Under the pieces are notes generated by a model. It was not told the DNA's origin, did not search any database, and worked only from the letters and a program-made list of their open reading frames with translations. 64,000 nucleotides of DNA from Misgurnus anguillicaudatus (lineage: Eukaryota > Chordata > Actinopteri > Cypriniformes > Cobitidae). Each line of letters opens with the position of its first letter. The first letter of the stretch is position 1. Positions 22,025 through 32,855 of the stretch are shown here, piece after piece. Position numbers and translations under genes: made by a program. The DNA lies in contig NW_027395283.1 of NCBI RefSeq assembly GCF_027580225.2, positions 6,204,501-6,268,500 of the forward strand, in the 5' to 3' direction.

Positions 22025-23210
22025 GTTTTGCTAGCATGATTTAACATGAAGATAACATGATTTATCATGAAGCTAACATGATTTATCATGACATTATCAT
22101 GATTTAGCATGAAGCTAACATGATTTAGCATGAAGCTAACATGACGCTAGCATGATTTAGCATGAAGCTAGCATGTTGTTAGCATGATTTAGCATGATGT
22201 TAGCATGATTAACATGAAGCTAGCATGCTAATAATGCTAGCATGATTAGCATGAATCTAGCATGATTAGCATTGAAGCTAACATGATGTTAGCATGATTA
22301 GCATTGAAGCTAGCATGATTAGCATGAAGCTAACATGATTAGCATGAAGGTAACATGATTTTAGCATGATTAGCAGGATGGTAGCATGATCAGCATGATG
22401 CTAGCTTGATAAGCATGAAGCTAGCATGATGTTAGCATGATGCTAGCATGATTAGCATGAAGTTAGCATGATGTTAGCATGATTAGCATTGAAGCTAGCA
22501 TGATGCTAGCATGATTAGCATGAAGCTAACATGATGCTAGCATGATTAGCATGAAGCTAGCATGATGCTAACATGATTAGCATGAAGTTAGCATGATGCT
22601 AACATGATTAGCATGAAGTTAGCATGATTAGCATGAAGCTAGCATGATGTTAGCATGATTAGCATTGAAGCTAGCATGATGCTAACATGATTAGCATGAA
22701 GTTAGCATGAGCTAGCATGATGTTAGCATGATTAGCATGATGCTAGCATGATTAGCATGATGCTAGCATGATGCTAGCATGATGCTAGCATGATTAGCAT
22801 GAAGTTAGCATGATGTTAGCATGATTAGCATGAAGCTAGCATGATGCTAACATGATTAGCATGAAGTTAGCATGATGCTAGCATGATTAGCATGAAGTTA
22901 GCATGATGTTAGCATGATTAGCATGAAGCTAACATGATGCTAACATGATTAGCATGAAGTTAGCATGATGTTAGCATGATTAGCATGAAGCTAGCATGAT
23001 GTTAGCATGACTAGCATGAAGTTAGCATGATGTTGGCATGATTAGCATGAAGCTAGCATGATTTAGCATGAAGCTAACAAGATTTAACATTAAGCTAACA
23101 TGATTTAGCATTAAGTTAGCAAGATTTATTATGACATTAGCATAAAGCTAGCATGAAACTAGCACGAAGCTAGTATGACTTAGCATGAAGCTAGCATGAA
23201 GCTAATATGA
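22025..23210. repeat. AGCATGA minisatellite, about 1.2 kb
   Basis: Degenerate tandem array built from GATTAGCATGAAGCTAGCAT and GATGTTAGCATGATGCTAGC style units of about 10, 19 and 38 bp, with GAAGCT, GATGCT and GATGTT variants. Open frames are absent. GCTAGC and CATG palindromes recur throughout, so single strands could fold. It lies inside the 21821-25832 element. Confidence 0.95.
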
Positions 23211-23212
23211 CC

Positions 23213-23580
23213 CAAAGACCCAACCCCCATGTCTCTATGATGTTCGGATCCAGAGATATAAGGCTTTGTTTATTATGTTGCTAGGCTGCTCATATTTGGT
23301 TGCTAGGGGCGTGGCTTAATACCTCAATAAGGATGGTGAGAGACTGATTGGATGCCTGAGTAAAATGAGCCCACCCCCATGTCTCTATGACACTGTGCTG
23401 CAAAGATATCCATTTGGGCATTTTATAATGGCAGTCTATGGGAAAATGTTGCTAGGGTGCCCAAAATGGTTGCTAGGGGCGTGGCTTAATAGCTCAATAA
23501 GGATCCTAAGGGACTGATTGGATGCCTGAGTAAAATGAGCCCACCCCCATGTCTCTATGACACTGCGCTGCAAAGATACG
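23213..23580. repeat. tandem repeat, about 160-170-bp unit
   Basis: The block CACCCCCATGTCTCTATGA recurs near 23226, 23374 and 23544 (first copy slightly different). It alternates with GGTTGCTAGGGGCGTGGCTT (near 23298 and 23469) and GACTGATTGGATGCCTGAGT. No coding capacity. Confidence 0.8.
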
Positions 23581-23654
23581 GACTACCGGCACATCCGGGA
23601 ACTTGACTGTACATTTCGTCACCGCCCCTTTTCGGGGGTTAAAAAAGCAGCGCC

Positions 23655-24292
23655 TCCATTGGCTTCCATTCAAAATAGCGGAACAAAGCAACGGTTTTAC
23701 ACAGCCGGCAGGCGTAAATAACTTATGAAATCACTCAGATTAAACATGTCGAGTATTTATCTGTCCATCCTGCCTGCCATAGAGCGCGAAAGATACATTA
23801 ACACATTTAATTTGGTCAATATAAAAACATGTCCCTTTCATTCTCACAGCGTCAAATTTGTGTAACAACGCCATCCAGTGATTGCTGGAAATATCGCTAA
23901 GCCAGTTAGTTGTATGGCTGGACGGAAAAGTGCACTCATTACTCTAAATATAAAGACATAATAAATAAATACGAAGTAACTTTCAAATACGAAGTAAAAT
24001 CATTCACTTGCTTCCCTGTTGACTTGATGAGGTACGTGTTTAATGTCCGGGTAAGACACCTCTGGCCAATAGGGAGCGTTGTTACACAAATTTGATGCTG
24101 GGAGAATGAAAGAGACATGTTTTTATATTGACCAAATTAAATGTGTTAATGTATCTTTCGCGCTCTATGGCCGGCAGGGTGGAGAGATAATTACTCAACG
24201 TGTTTAATCTGAGTGATTTCATAAGTTATTTACGCCTGCCGGCTGTGTACGAAGGTTGCTTTGTTCCGCTATTTTGAATGGAAGTCAATGGA
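23655..24292. mobile_element. fold-back element, about 225-bp arms
   Basis: The left arm (23655-23880: TCCATTGGCTTCCATTCAAA, GCCGGCAGGCGTAAATAACT, AACATGTCCCTTTCATTCTC) is inverted in the right arm (24067-24292), with about 190 bp between. GTTGTTACACAAATTTGA and its inverse mark the inner arm ends. It may extend outward to about 23580 and 24360, where CCGG-rich flanks partly pair. Confidence 0.8.
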
Positions 24293-24835
24293 ACGTCTAG
24301 TGCGATTTCCCCCAAAAGTGGGCGTGAACCTGTTCAGAGACATTCTATGACGTTGCGCCGGTTGTGCGTATATCCCATCTGGGACGTTTTTATTTCCTTA
24401 TATGGGCATGATTCCTGCCCCATTATAAGTCTATGGGGAAATTTGGGGGCCTCTTACACCCCAGGGGTACAACTTACACGCCATTGTGAGGTATGTTCTT
24501 ACAGAGCCTGCCAGCCTCTTCAAATGTGGCAAGTCACAAGTTTCTGTGAAATTCTAGGTCTGAGCTACGACTCGTCAAAGTTTGTCTCCATGTTAAGTCA
24601 ATGGGATTTTTCGGCTGCTTTTTCGCCCCTGGGGCGAAGACCGTACCTCCGACCGCTTATAAAAGTCATAGCACACTATTCCCGAATAGTCCGCACGTTT
24701 GAGAGTTTGAATGAAGTTTCTAAGTTAAGCGGTTCGACCCGTATTAATTGCGGAAATTTGGTTGGAAGAATAATAATAATAATAATAAAAAGCCCAGTAA
24801 CAACAGTACAGCGCATTTTCAATGCACTGTAATTA
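24293..24835. repeat. unclassified repeat-like segment
   Basis: Open frame of 184 codons with no recognisable domain. It ends in (AAT)n at 24768-24786 followed by a sequence ending CGCATTTTCAATGCACTGTA, the style of a dispersed non-coding fish repeat. I take the frame as chance. Confidence 0.35.
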
Positions 24836-25502
24836 TAAATTTATTTAGATTTTACACGCGAGCGCCAAAAGCGGAACTAATGCGACGCAACGTTCTTCAA
24901 GGGCAAATTAGAGCGGCGCACCCAACCACTGCACTGTTGCTGGCTGCGGGTGCTGCTCGGCGAGTGTCTCAATTCATTCCCAATCTCCCGATGTTGAGAA
25001 TGTGTATGCAGGTTTGGGCACTGGTAAGGACTAGCTGACTTGACATTGGGACAATGTTCACTTTTTCTCCTGTGACGTGGCTGCTTGCGCGGTGATCATT
25101 CACAGCTGTTACTCATCAACAACCAGCAAAACCAACATCTCGCTAACTTTTTAAAGTTTACACATTGTAAAAAGCGCTGTAATTATGCTCTTACATATAC
25201 GTGCATTAAATTGGAGAAATATAATTAAATGTTGCATATAAAAATGTTTACAATTTAAAATAAAATATTATTTTAAATACTGATTAGATTGTGGTCCCTA
25301 ACTGTCTAGCAATGTGTATTTATATGTAAACTAAAACACACGTTTATCTTTATAAAAGTTTGCATTTCATAAAGTTTATTAAGTATGCTCGCATGATTTT
25401 CGGTTGGGGGGCTTTATAAAAGAGCCAAGCTCCCCTTTTGCATCTGCACTCACTCTTGTATTAAATAAATATTTATTTTAATTGTAAAGTAAAAAAGTTT
25501 AC
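24836..25502. other. no gene seen
   Basis: A short CG-containing patch (24855-24960) gives way to AT-rich sequence. No element ends or motifs. Confidence 0.4.
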
Positions 25503-25731
25503 GGGGCAGTTTCCCGGAAAGGTATAAGACTAGTCCTAGACTAAAATAAATGTAAGAGCTGTCCAAACTGAAAACAACTTGCAATGCCATATTTTAAAAT
25601 ACACCAGTGCCCTTTGTTTTACTTCAAAATGCACACAAGTAATTTATTTAGTAAGGCATGTTTGTTAAAAGTAGTTATATTTCCTAATTAAACTAAGGTT
25701 CCTGTCTTAAACTAATTCCTGTAACCACCCC
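25503..25731 (+). mobile_element. MITE, GGGG-GGTTTCC family, copy 3
   Basis: GGGGCAGTTTCCC to GTAACCACCCC, with the interior colinear with 4556-4794 (ACTAGTCCTAGACTAAA, CTGAAAACAACTTGCA, TAAGGCATGTTTGTTAAAA). Flanks are TAC and TAT. This copy is the most decayed of the three at its right end. Confidence 0.88.
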
Positions 25732-26482
25732 TATAATCTTTAAATATATTTTCTTGCCATTTTTTATGTGCCCCTCTGGTAAAACACTGCCCCCTCCATG
25801 GCCCCCCTAGTGAAATTTGTCTAGAACCGCCATATTATAAATGTATCAAAATCATGGTATAAAACAATAACATTCCCTCAATGTAAACATGTGTCAGTTT
25901 CAAAGTCTGTTAATTTCAATTTCAACACTTCAATACAGTTTTTTTCCTATTCTCAACATATCAGTGAGTTACATCTTTCACGCTCACATTTACAAAATAA
26001 TCATGTATTTGCAAAAACCAACATCATTACTTTAAAGTGCAATAACATCACAAATAAATAATGTTTTAAGCTATATAGTTATTTATATATAATTCATTGT
26101 TTTTCTTCCTTTAAACTTCAGAAATATACTACCATAATAATGTAGTAATGTGAATTGTAACCACTCTTTGGAAGTAAATGAATATTTAAATGACTTTTGA
26201 GCATGGGCGGAGTTTGGGGGGGCAGGGGGGGCAATGCCCCCCAGACGCGGCCAATTAATGCCTGCCTTTGCTTTGAAAAAATTAATAAAAAAATACAGAA
26301 TTCATATTTTCTCATTTTATTTGTCTTATCTTCTATATTTTTTGAAGGAATTATTTTTAATTACTGTATTGAAAAAGTTAATTTTCACGTGATTGGCGGA
26401 TCTTAAAGTATTGCGTTAACTTACGTGAGTAGAGACTCTTCCTGTTCTGTTCCCGCTTTAGTCTACATGCTAAATAAACAAA

Positions 26483-26965
26483 ATGGACATTCGTCGTTTC
26501 TTTAATAAGCCCACTAGTAAAAGTGTGGAGTTTTCTAACTCTGAAGCCTCAACTAATTCCACTGCTGCTACAGACACAGCAATCGAGGCCGCATCTGAGA
26601 ACAACGAAGCTGGCCTGAGATCCAGCAGCGCCGCCACCGTGTCACCGGAGTTACCCGCTCAAGTTCAACCTGCCGCATCTGGATCTGGATAGGCTGACCT
26701 CGGGGAGAAAGCTATTGGGCCAAAACAGCTTATACTTTCTTCTTTCCCTAAGCGCCTCATTGGAAATGTTAATCGTGCCTTCTCTACATTTTACTATCAC
26801 AAGTTCCCATGGATGGAGTACTCAATTTCATGCGATTTTGTTTTTTTGTTTTTGCTGTCGCCACTTCTCTTCAAATATTGCAAGATCAGACGCGGACGAA
26901 CTATTTACAAAAGTGGGAGCTCGGAACTGGAAAAAACTGTCAGAGAAGCTGACGAAACACGGTTC
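26483..26965 (+). pseudogene. hAT transposase relic, N-terminus and TTF-type zinc finger
   Basis: ATG at 26483 begins MDIRRFFNKPTSKSVEFSN, the start style of hAT transposases related to ZMYM1, then a Ser/Ala/Glu-rich linker and a stop at 26690. After frame changes come FPKRLIGNVNRAF, KFPWMEYSISCDFVF and CFCCRHFSSN, then ARNWKKLSEKLTKHGSS. That matches the TTF zinc-finger pattern (FPWLEYS...D..FC..CR.F). The C-terminal part is missing, so the gene is dead. It lies within the 26202-28732 element, whose length suggests a large internal loss. Confidence 0.75.
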
Positions 26966-26989
26966 GTCACAGGTACATTCAAATAGTAT

Positions 26990-27225
26990 CCCTTACGAAA
27001 ATTAACCATGGTTTTATTGTGCTAAAAGTGTAGTAACCATGTTTTTTGTGTATTGTTTACTATCAGCAAAACCATGGTTTTACTACACTAACCATGGTTT
27101 AACTATGGTTTTTGAAAACCATGGTTGTCAAAACCATGGTTATTTTGCGGTTACCATGGTTTTACTACAGTAACCATGTTTTTTGGTTTTAACTGTAGTA
27201 AAACCATGGTTAATTTTCGTAAGGG
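26990..27225. mobile_element. MITE with CCCTTACGAAAATTAACCAT ends
   Basis: CCCTTACGAAAATTAACCAT at the left is inverted at 27206-27225 (ATGGTTAATTTTCGTAAGGG). The interior is made of repeated ACCATGGTTTTACTAC-like palindromic units. It is nested in the hAT element at 26202-28732, just after the transposase relic. Confidence 0.9.
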
Positions 27226-28560
27226 TTGAAGATGTGGGAGAGCTTTGAGCGGTGCGGTAATATTTCCATCAGAGCGCATTTCCGAAAATTCCGCTCCGCT
27301 CGTTCATCCCAGAATGCCCATTGGTAATTTGCTAGTTCGAGAATCTGTAAAAACGGCTAGCAATAAGTTATGGAGTTCAAATATTGTTTTAAGGAAGTCG
27401 CCAGCCTTATATATAAATGAAAGAAATGAAACTAAGATGACAGAATAACTGTAGCATCGTCAGCATCTAGATGCAGTTTTAAAGATTAAAATAACTTTAA
27501 TCGAACTGATCAACACAAATACAAATATATTTGTAGGCCTACATAATATAACTGATTGCTTACCAGCATTAAAATCACTTAAAATAAAAACATTTATAGT
27601 TCTTTGTGTATGTACAGTGGCCACTCCGTGGATGAAGCTGTAGCCAAAAACGCCGGTGCCTTTAGTATTAACTGACTGAACACTTGACTTACCTGGACAT
27701 TTAGATATTAAATTGTTTTATCAACAGTATCTGCGTGGAACATTATAAACATTGATGATAATCTGCCGACTCGACTGATTCAGCACGTCCTCTATTTTAC
27801 AGAGAGTCCGCTTAATTAACGGCTTTTCGTTCGGTCCGTGTGACCTAAACATTTTTGCTCTGTAATTTGTTCTCGTATAGGCTATATTTCTACATATTTT
27901 CGACCATGTAACATTTGGGATAAAATGTAAGTTGTTATAGATAGCATTTAAGCTTGTTCTTGTTCTGAAATTATGAAACGTTTAGTCTGACTAAAATTAT
28001 CTATCCAGATTAATTTAGCCAAAATAATGATTTATTTGTTATATAGATACATGTTAATTTATCTACTAATATACAATTGAAAATGCCATAAATAAATATT
28101 CTGTATTGCATTCGTTTTGTACATTTACAGGTTCATAAATACTGTCTAATTTTAATTTCTTTAAGACACTGTGTTCTGTTTTTACCGATGCAATGTAAAT
28201 TCGCACTTAAAAACCTTCTTGTTAAGAAATTGTTCTTCAATTTATTTTAGTTTTTTCAAATAATATATTTATATAATATTATAGTTTGTTAATCTTTTTC
28301 TCATAAGGGGAACGAATTGTTATAATATTTCGTAATTACTTATTACATTTATTATAACTTAAAATTGTGAATTAGTAAAACATGTGGATGTCGTGGAAAC
28401 AAATTGTTAATTTGAATTATATCCGTATAAGTTAAACTAGGTCTAATAGCCAACACACAACTGTACAGAACTGCGATTTATCAGCTAATACTTTAATTAA
28501 ATGCAATTATCCAAGAACGTCAGTACAGAAAACAACTAGGCTTACTAAATATTTTTTTTT
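27226..28560. other. interior of hAT element, no gene seen
   Basis: AT-rich sequence of the 26202-28732 element with only short frames (for example 27245-27448). No dimerisation motif of a hAT transposase was found on either strand. Confidence 0.45.
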
Positions 28561-28740
28561 ATGTCGGAGCGGGATCTGAGCGGGAATTGGTTTATTTGCG
28601 AGCGTGAGCGGAAAGTTAACGGAGCGCTTGCTTGTGCGGTGAGCGACTGAGTGGAGCGCTTGAACAGTAGAGCGGAATATTTAGCGGAGCGGGTGCCCCC
28701 CCCCCAGGCACAAAAATGAAACTCCGCCTATGCTTTTGAG

Positions 28741-29248
28741 CCAACACATGAATCATGTACATACGGAAAGCTGTTAAACTTATAATACATTGTAAAACAA
28801 CACTTTAACTGCTGTCAGACAGCTAACTGCTCCTGTACAACTTTAGTAATAAATTCACTTAAAGTTTTTAACAACATACTTCTCTTTCTTAACATTTACA
28901 ATAACTTAAAAACTGATGGACACCATAAAAACACAAAATAAAGCATTACCAGGGAGTGAGGACACATGTACACCTATTCACACATTCAGTCACAATGTAA
29001 ACACGTTATACAGCCGATGACGTCATCGTTTACGCATGCTTTCTCCCGCGATTATAAACACGGGTCTTTAACTCTGCTTTAACTTATCAAAAACTCCATA
29101 ACCAACTCATCACAGTTTCAATACACTACATACACTTCAGGATGAAACAGTTCTTGTGATTGTTTTTATAGAGTACGAACCTGGAAAACAGAATGTGAAG
29201 TCAATGAGTGAAAGAGCGAACCGCCATCTTCGTCTCTAAATCTCAATA
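28741..29248. other. no gene seen
   Basis: Sequence between the hAT element and the MITE at 29250. Its last 68 bases are copy 2 of the direct repeat described at 21748-21816. Confidence 0.45.
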
Positions 29249-29249
29249 T

Positions 29250-29563
29250 AGCCGTTTCTCAATATGCGTTCTTGTCTGTACTTGCGTTCTTGTGGACTTG
29301 TGAAACGTCATCAGTCGCAGCCCAAGTACTGTTCCAATTCAAAGTTCGCATCAAGCCCAAGTTCACATAAAATCCCCGGATGTGTTCTTGATCCGCCCAT
29401 TTTATCGAGGATGCATCAGAGGAGACTTGTGTGGACTTATGACAGCGAAGTTTCCCAGAATGCATTTCGCGTCAGAAGTTCGTTCTTCCGAGTCTGAACT
29501 TGCAAGTTCGAACTACGAAGGACACAAGTCCGAGTTTGGCGTACTTGGTATTGAGAAACGGCT
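29250..29563. mobile_element. MITE with AGCCGTTTCTCAAT ends
   Basis: AGCCGTTTCTCAATATGCG at the left; ATTGAGAAACGGCT at the right. The interior has direct and inverted copies of CTTGCGTTCTTGTG/CACAAGTCCGAG-like blocks. The tips match those of 17000-17251 (GCCGTTTCTCAAT), but the interior differs. Confidence 0.75.
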
Positions 29564-29704
29564 TATGAGAGAAGAGGGAGGCGTCCGTCACTTAGGCAGC
29601 ACAGTGCAACAATACCCGCACTTTGGTTCTGCTTCATTTGGTTCCCCTCTACATTAATATTGTACTACACAATGAGAGTTGCAATTTTAATAGACGCTGC
29701 ATGT

Positions 29705-29845
29705 TATCACATAAACACATATATTTTAAACACAAAATTGTGTTAACACATAAACACATATATTTTAAACACTTACTTGTGTTATCAAATAAACATATAC
29801 CTTTTAAACACCAAATTGTGTTATCACATAAAGGTGTATCACACA
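29705..29845. repeat. tandem repeat, 39-bp unit, about 3.5 copies
   Basis: The unit ATCACATAAACACATATATT then TTAAACACAAAATTGTGTT repeats with small changes at about 29705, 29744 and 29783. Frames on both strands across it are repeat artefacts. Confidence 0.85.
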
Positions 29846-29985
29846 AATCAATAAGGGGTTTGTCTGAAGTAGTTTCATTATTTATAGGTGTGGTTTGGGC
29901 GTAACGTCAAATAAACCAATCAGAACGCTATCCAACATTCCCTTTAAACGCAAGTGCGCAAGTTCCATGGCGGGTTGCTATTATT

Positions 29986-30417
29986 ATGACGGATTTACCA
30001 GGCACACGCCAGGAGCGGTTCACAGCCGAGGAGACCCGCGTTCTTGTAAGAGCAGTCAAAGACAGAGAAGTTGTTTTGAATGGGGATGGGAGAAACCCGC
30101 CCAAATCAGCGTCGGTTAAACAGGCGTGAGAGGAAATATAGCCACAATTGTCTCATCAGCTGGCATCCCCAGGACGTTGCGCCGCAAGCGCTACAATGAT
30201 GTCAGTAGACGGGGGAATCCCAAGCTTGCCAGCATAAATCGGGTACGCCGTGTAACAGGAGATGGATTTGCCGCCACACATGACCTGACGCCAGCAGAGG
30301 ACATCGCTGTGTCCACCCTCACCGCTGAAAGTGTTAAAGGCGGTTTGGGGGCTTTGAAATCGGACCCAAGAAATGCAAGCAAGGTCCAACCCCAAAGTAC
30401 ACTTACAAATCGAGTTC
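29986..30417 (+). pseudogene. Myb/SANT-like protein of Harbinger type (NAIF1-like), broken
   Basis: ATG at 29986 starts a frame with RFTAEETRVLVRAVKDRE, then NPPKSASVKQA, ending at TGA where a Trp codon is expected. After a 1-nt shift it continues EEI, ATIVSSAGIPRTL, KRYNDVSRRGNPKLASINRV and TGDGFAATHDLTPAEDIAVS. The AEET..L...V..RE..., W..IA..VS..G..RT, K.RYNDV.RR pattern is that of the DNA-binding partner encoded next to the HARBI1 nuclease in Harbinger elements, related to vertebrate NAIF1. Two lesions make it inactive. It may be the second gene of the outer Harbinger-like element. Confidence 0.8.
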
Positions 30418-30801
30418 ACATACATTAAGATTTCTTATGAAAACATTGTAATTATTATTTACATAAAATAAACGTAATACAGCCACACAACAAACTTATG
30501 ACTACTACTTCCTGCTTTGCTACTGTTCGGACACTTTTACTTGCGCTCTGTGCTTTGCGCTTTTTGCTTTTTCGCTTTTATCTTTTGATTCAACTACCAG
30601 CAGTTCAGCACAGTGCTCAAACTAAACAATTGGGCTCTCAAACTAAAACTACAAATTCCTGGAACTATATTGATATTTGGAATATTCAACAACTTGGGGT
30701 TTCTATCATAGCGGTCTACCAGTCTGCTATTGCCGGCAGCTGACAATCCTAAAACAGGACAACACAGCTGCCCACACTCAAACAGAAGAAAATAAGAAAA
30801 A

Positions 30802-32334
30802 ATGCCTTCTTTTGGATCTCACTCCACCTGCTGCTCAAACTGCCACAGACTTTTACAAAACATTGCGGTTCTCGAAACAAAGTTACTTGTGGTACTGCTG
30901 ACCCTGCCAGAACATACAGCGGAGCTTCATCGTGGTCCTTCTCAACATAAAGCTGGTGAGTCCTGTGAACCTAATGCTTTTAAACAGGTCATAGTGAGCT
31001 CAGAGAAACCTAAAGTAATTGAAGACACAAACCGATGGCATAAACAGGGTGCGAGACCCAAAAGTGCTCTAGACATTAGACTGTCACGAGTGTCACAAAT
31101 TGCTGCATTAGCATCATCTACCCCAGATATGGGTACAACTCGAGTAGCCAATATTGGTATTCTACCACCCCCTGTACAGCTTGAAAATAGATTTGAAGCA
31201 CTAATGAGTTTGGGTGAAGAATCCCCAAATGTTAATGGACACAGATCACATCAGTCAGTAGCTTACAGAGCTAACAGACGCTCAATATCATACAGGCAGC
31301 GGCGCTCCGCTCAGACAGCAGCCGAGCCAAGCACGCTGATAGTGGGTGACAATATTATCAGAAACTTTGAAAGCAAGGCTACCCGTACATACTGTTTTCC
31401 TCGGGCAACGGTTTCTGATGTTAACAAGGAACTTTGCAACATTCTGATGAAACATAAGTCTGTCAGTCGGATTGTCATACATGTGGGAAAGAATGATATT
31501 CGGAAAGAGCAGTCTGAGCTCCTTAAGGTGGATTTCAATGAACTTTTTGAAACACTTGCAAGACTGAAAGTTCAATCTTTCATCAGTGGACCTCTCCCAG
31601 CCCAGGGAACAAATATGTTTTCTCGGCTACTAAGTTTAAATTCATGGCTGCAAAAAACATGCACCATGAGAGGACTGAATTACATTGACAATTTCAATAT
31701 CTTCTGGAGCCAAAGGCAACTTTTTAACACAGATGGTATCCACCCAAACAAACTAGGTGCTAGGTTGCTTAAAGACAATATCTTTTTCTCCATGCATCAT
31801 CCATCAGCTGAGTGTGCCATTCCACTACTGAACAGCGGAAATGACCACAGGATTTTACACCAGCACCTGGATGGACATTCAGATGACAAGGATAAAACTC
31901 TGCAGTCACAACAACTACTGTTCACAGACACAGCTCAGGCTGAGCCCTGCCCACAGACCTCGCTACAGCTGGATTGTGAATCAACACCCAAGGACGTTTC
32001 TGTTGATAATGACCCGAGGAATGATAACACTCCCTCCCAGCCTTCAGGAACACCAGAATCACAGCTGATGTCGTCACACTCTCTCTCCCTCTCTCCAACA
32101 TCACCACTTCTGGGCTTTTCAGAGAAAATGGAGAAACTGGTATCTGCTGGAACAAAGCTCTCCCACTCTATTGCTGCGAGTCCCCAAATATCAACCAAGA
32201 AACGGCGGGCTCCTCAGCCACCAAAGCCTTCAGGCCCAGCCCGCCCTCCCCCTCCATCTGAGAGAGCACTCCGACCTCTGCCTCAACATCAGGGATCACA
32301 CCAGCCCTCATCTGCAAACAGCACTGGTAACTGA
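30802..32334 (+). CDS. LINE A ORF1 protein with SGNH-hydrolase-like domain
   Basis: Intact 510-codon frame. The N-terminus has CCSNCHRLLQNIAVLETKLL, a short Cys-rich and coiled segment. Residues about 175-335 form an SGNH/esterase-like domain: LIVGDNIIRNF (block I), SRIVIHVGKNDIRKEQSELL (block III), FISGPLPAQG and DGIHPNKLG (block V). ORF1 proteins of CR1/L2 LINEs often carry such an esterase. The block I nucleophile position, GDS in LINE B, is GDN here, so hydrolase activity is probably lost. The C-terminus is Pro/Ser-rich. It would act as the RNA-binding partner of the retrotransposition complex. Confidence 0.85.
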   Translation: MPSFGSHSTCCSNCHRLLQNIAVLETKLLVVLLTLPEHTAELHRGPSQHKAGESCEPNAFKQVIVSSEKPKVIEDTNRWHKQGARPKSALDIRLSRVSQIAALASSTPDMGTTRVANIGILPPPVQLENRFEALMSLGEESPNVNGHRSHQSVAYRANRRSISYRQRRSAQTAAEPSTLIVGDNIIRNFESKATRTYCFPRATVSDVNKELCNILMKHKSVSRIVIHVGKNDIRKEQSELLKVDFNELFETLARLKVQSFISGPLPAQGTNMFSRLLSLNSWLQKTCTMRGLNYIDNFNIFWSQRQLFNTDGIHPNKLGARLLKDNIFFSMHHPSAECAIPLLNSGNDHRILHQHLDGHSDDKDKTLQSQQLLFTDTAQAEPCPQTSLQLDCESTPKDVSVDNDPRNDNTPSQPSGTPESQLMSSHSLSLSPTSPLLGFSEKMEKLVSAGTKLSHSIAASPQISTKKRRAPQPPKPSGPARPPPPSERALRPLPQHQGSHQPSSANSTGN

Positions 32335-32337
32335 TGT

Positions 32338-32606
32338 GTGTTGGGTTCCTGCTACGTCAGCAGTAACAATCATAAATATTTTAAGAACAAGCGGATGCCC
32401 GATGTCCCTTTAGCTTTCCCTATCTCTGTCCTGACATGTGATAGAAAGATGAAGGCCGTCTCCAGCCGCACAGCAATTCTATCTAATCTACTGCCTATTA
32501 TACGTCATTCTGAGATTGATACAGTGCCAAAACCAGTTACTGTTAAGTTAGCACTTCTAAACATCCGTTCACTAAAGAACAAATCCTTTTTAGTTAATGA
32601 TCTTAT
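32338..32606 (+). pseudogene. LINE A ORF2 segment 1 (endonuclease start)
   Basis: Follows ORF1 after only a few bases. It includes KPVTVKLALLNIRSLKNKS, the LLNIRSL start of an APE-type endonuclease. It breaks at VNDL where the Gypsy element inserted, and resumes in frame at 34996. Confidence 0.85.
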
Positions 32607-32780
32607 TGTGGTGTGATTTATATTATGTTGTAATTGGCTCTTTAAGAGAGGCATCTGGGAGGAGTTTAAGGGAACAGTTCAAGGAAATGATGTGTAACGG
32701 AATGGGGAGGAGAGAAATAAAAAGTTAGCAACTGTGTTAACACGAGGTGGGCTTGCTCTATGTTATTTACGAACACGACA
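32607..32780 (+). repeat. 5' LTR of the Gypsy element
   Basis: TG...CA bounded, 174 bp. AGAAATAAAAAGTTAGC near 32713 may provide the polyadenylation signal AATAAA. The partner is 34822-34995. Confidence 0.93.
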
Positions 32781-32855
32781 TGGTGTCAGAAGTGTTGTGA
32801 TAGCGTTGCGACGTGAGAAGAGCAAATAGCAGTGTTGGAAACGAATGCGTGCAGC

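Larger units (their letters stand above)
21821..25832. mobile_element. candidate hAT-like element with CAGTGGCGGTTCTA end
   Basis: The left tip CAGTGGCGGTTCTAC is typical of fish hAT elements. At the right, TCTAGAACCGCCA is the inverted partner, though its outermost bases have changed. Sequence just inside both ends is rich in GGCCACCCC/GGCCCCCC-like runs. No transposase was recognised. The interior is a mosaic: AGCATGA minisatellite, short tandem blocks, a fold-back element and a GGGG-GGTTTCC MITE. Confidence 0.6.
26202..28732 (+). mobile_element. hAT element with 8-bp target duplication CTTTTGAG
   Basis: Left end CATGGGCGGAGTTT, right end inverted CATAGGCGGAGTTT. CTTTTGAG occurs directly outside both ends (26194-26201 and 28733-28740). 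The ends continue with C- or G-runs (GGGGGGGCAATGCCCCCC at left, CCCCCCCCCAGGCAC at right). It is about 2.5 kb and holds the N-terminal part of a ZMYM1-like transposase plus a nested MITE; the rest is AT-rich with no frame. GAGCGGGA/GCGGAGCG-type repeats occur at 28565-28695. Confidence 0.9.

Noticed and set aside
22025..23210. CRISPR-like array of repeats
   Set aside because: There are no unique spacers; units are degenerate tandem repeats, and the genome is a vertebrate's.
24278..24832. 184-codon open frame as a gene
   Set aside because: It begins in a fold-back arm and runs into a repeat-like segment with (AAT)n; no domain is visible.
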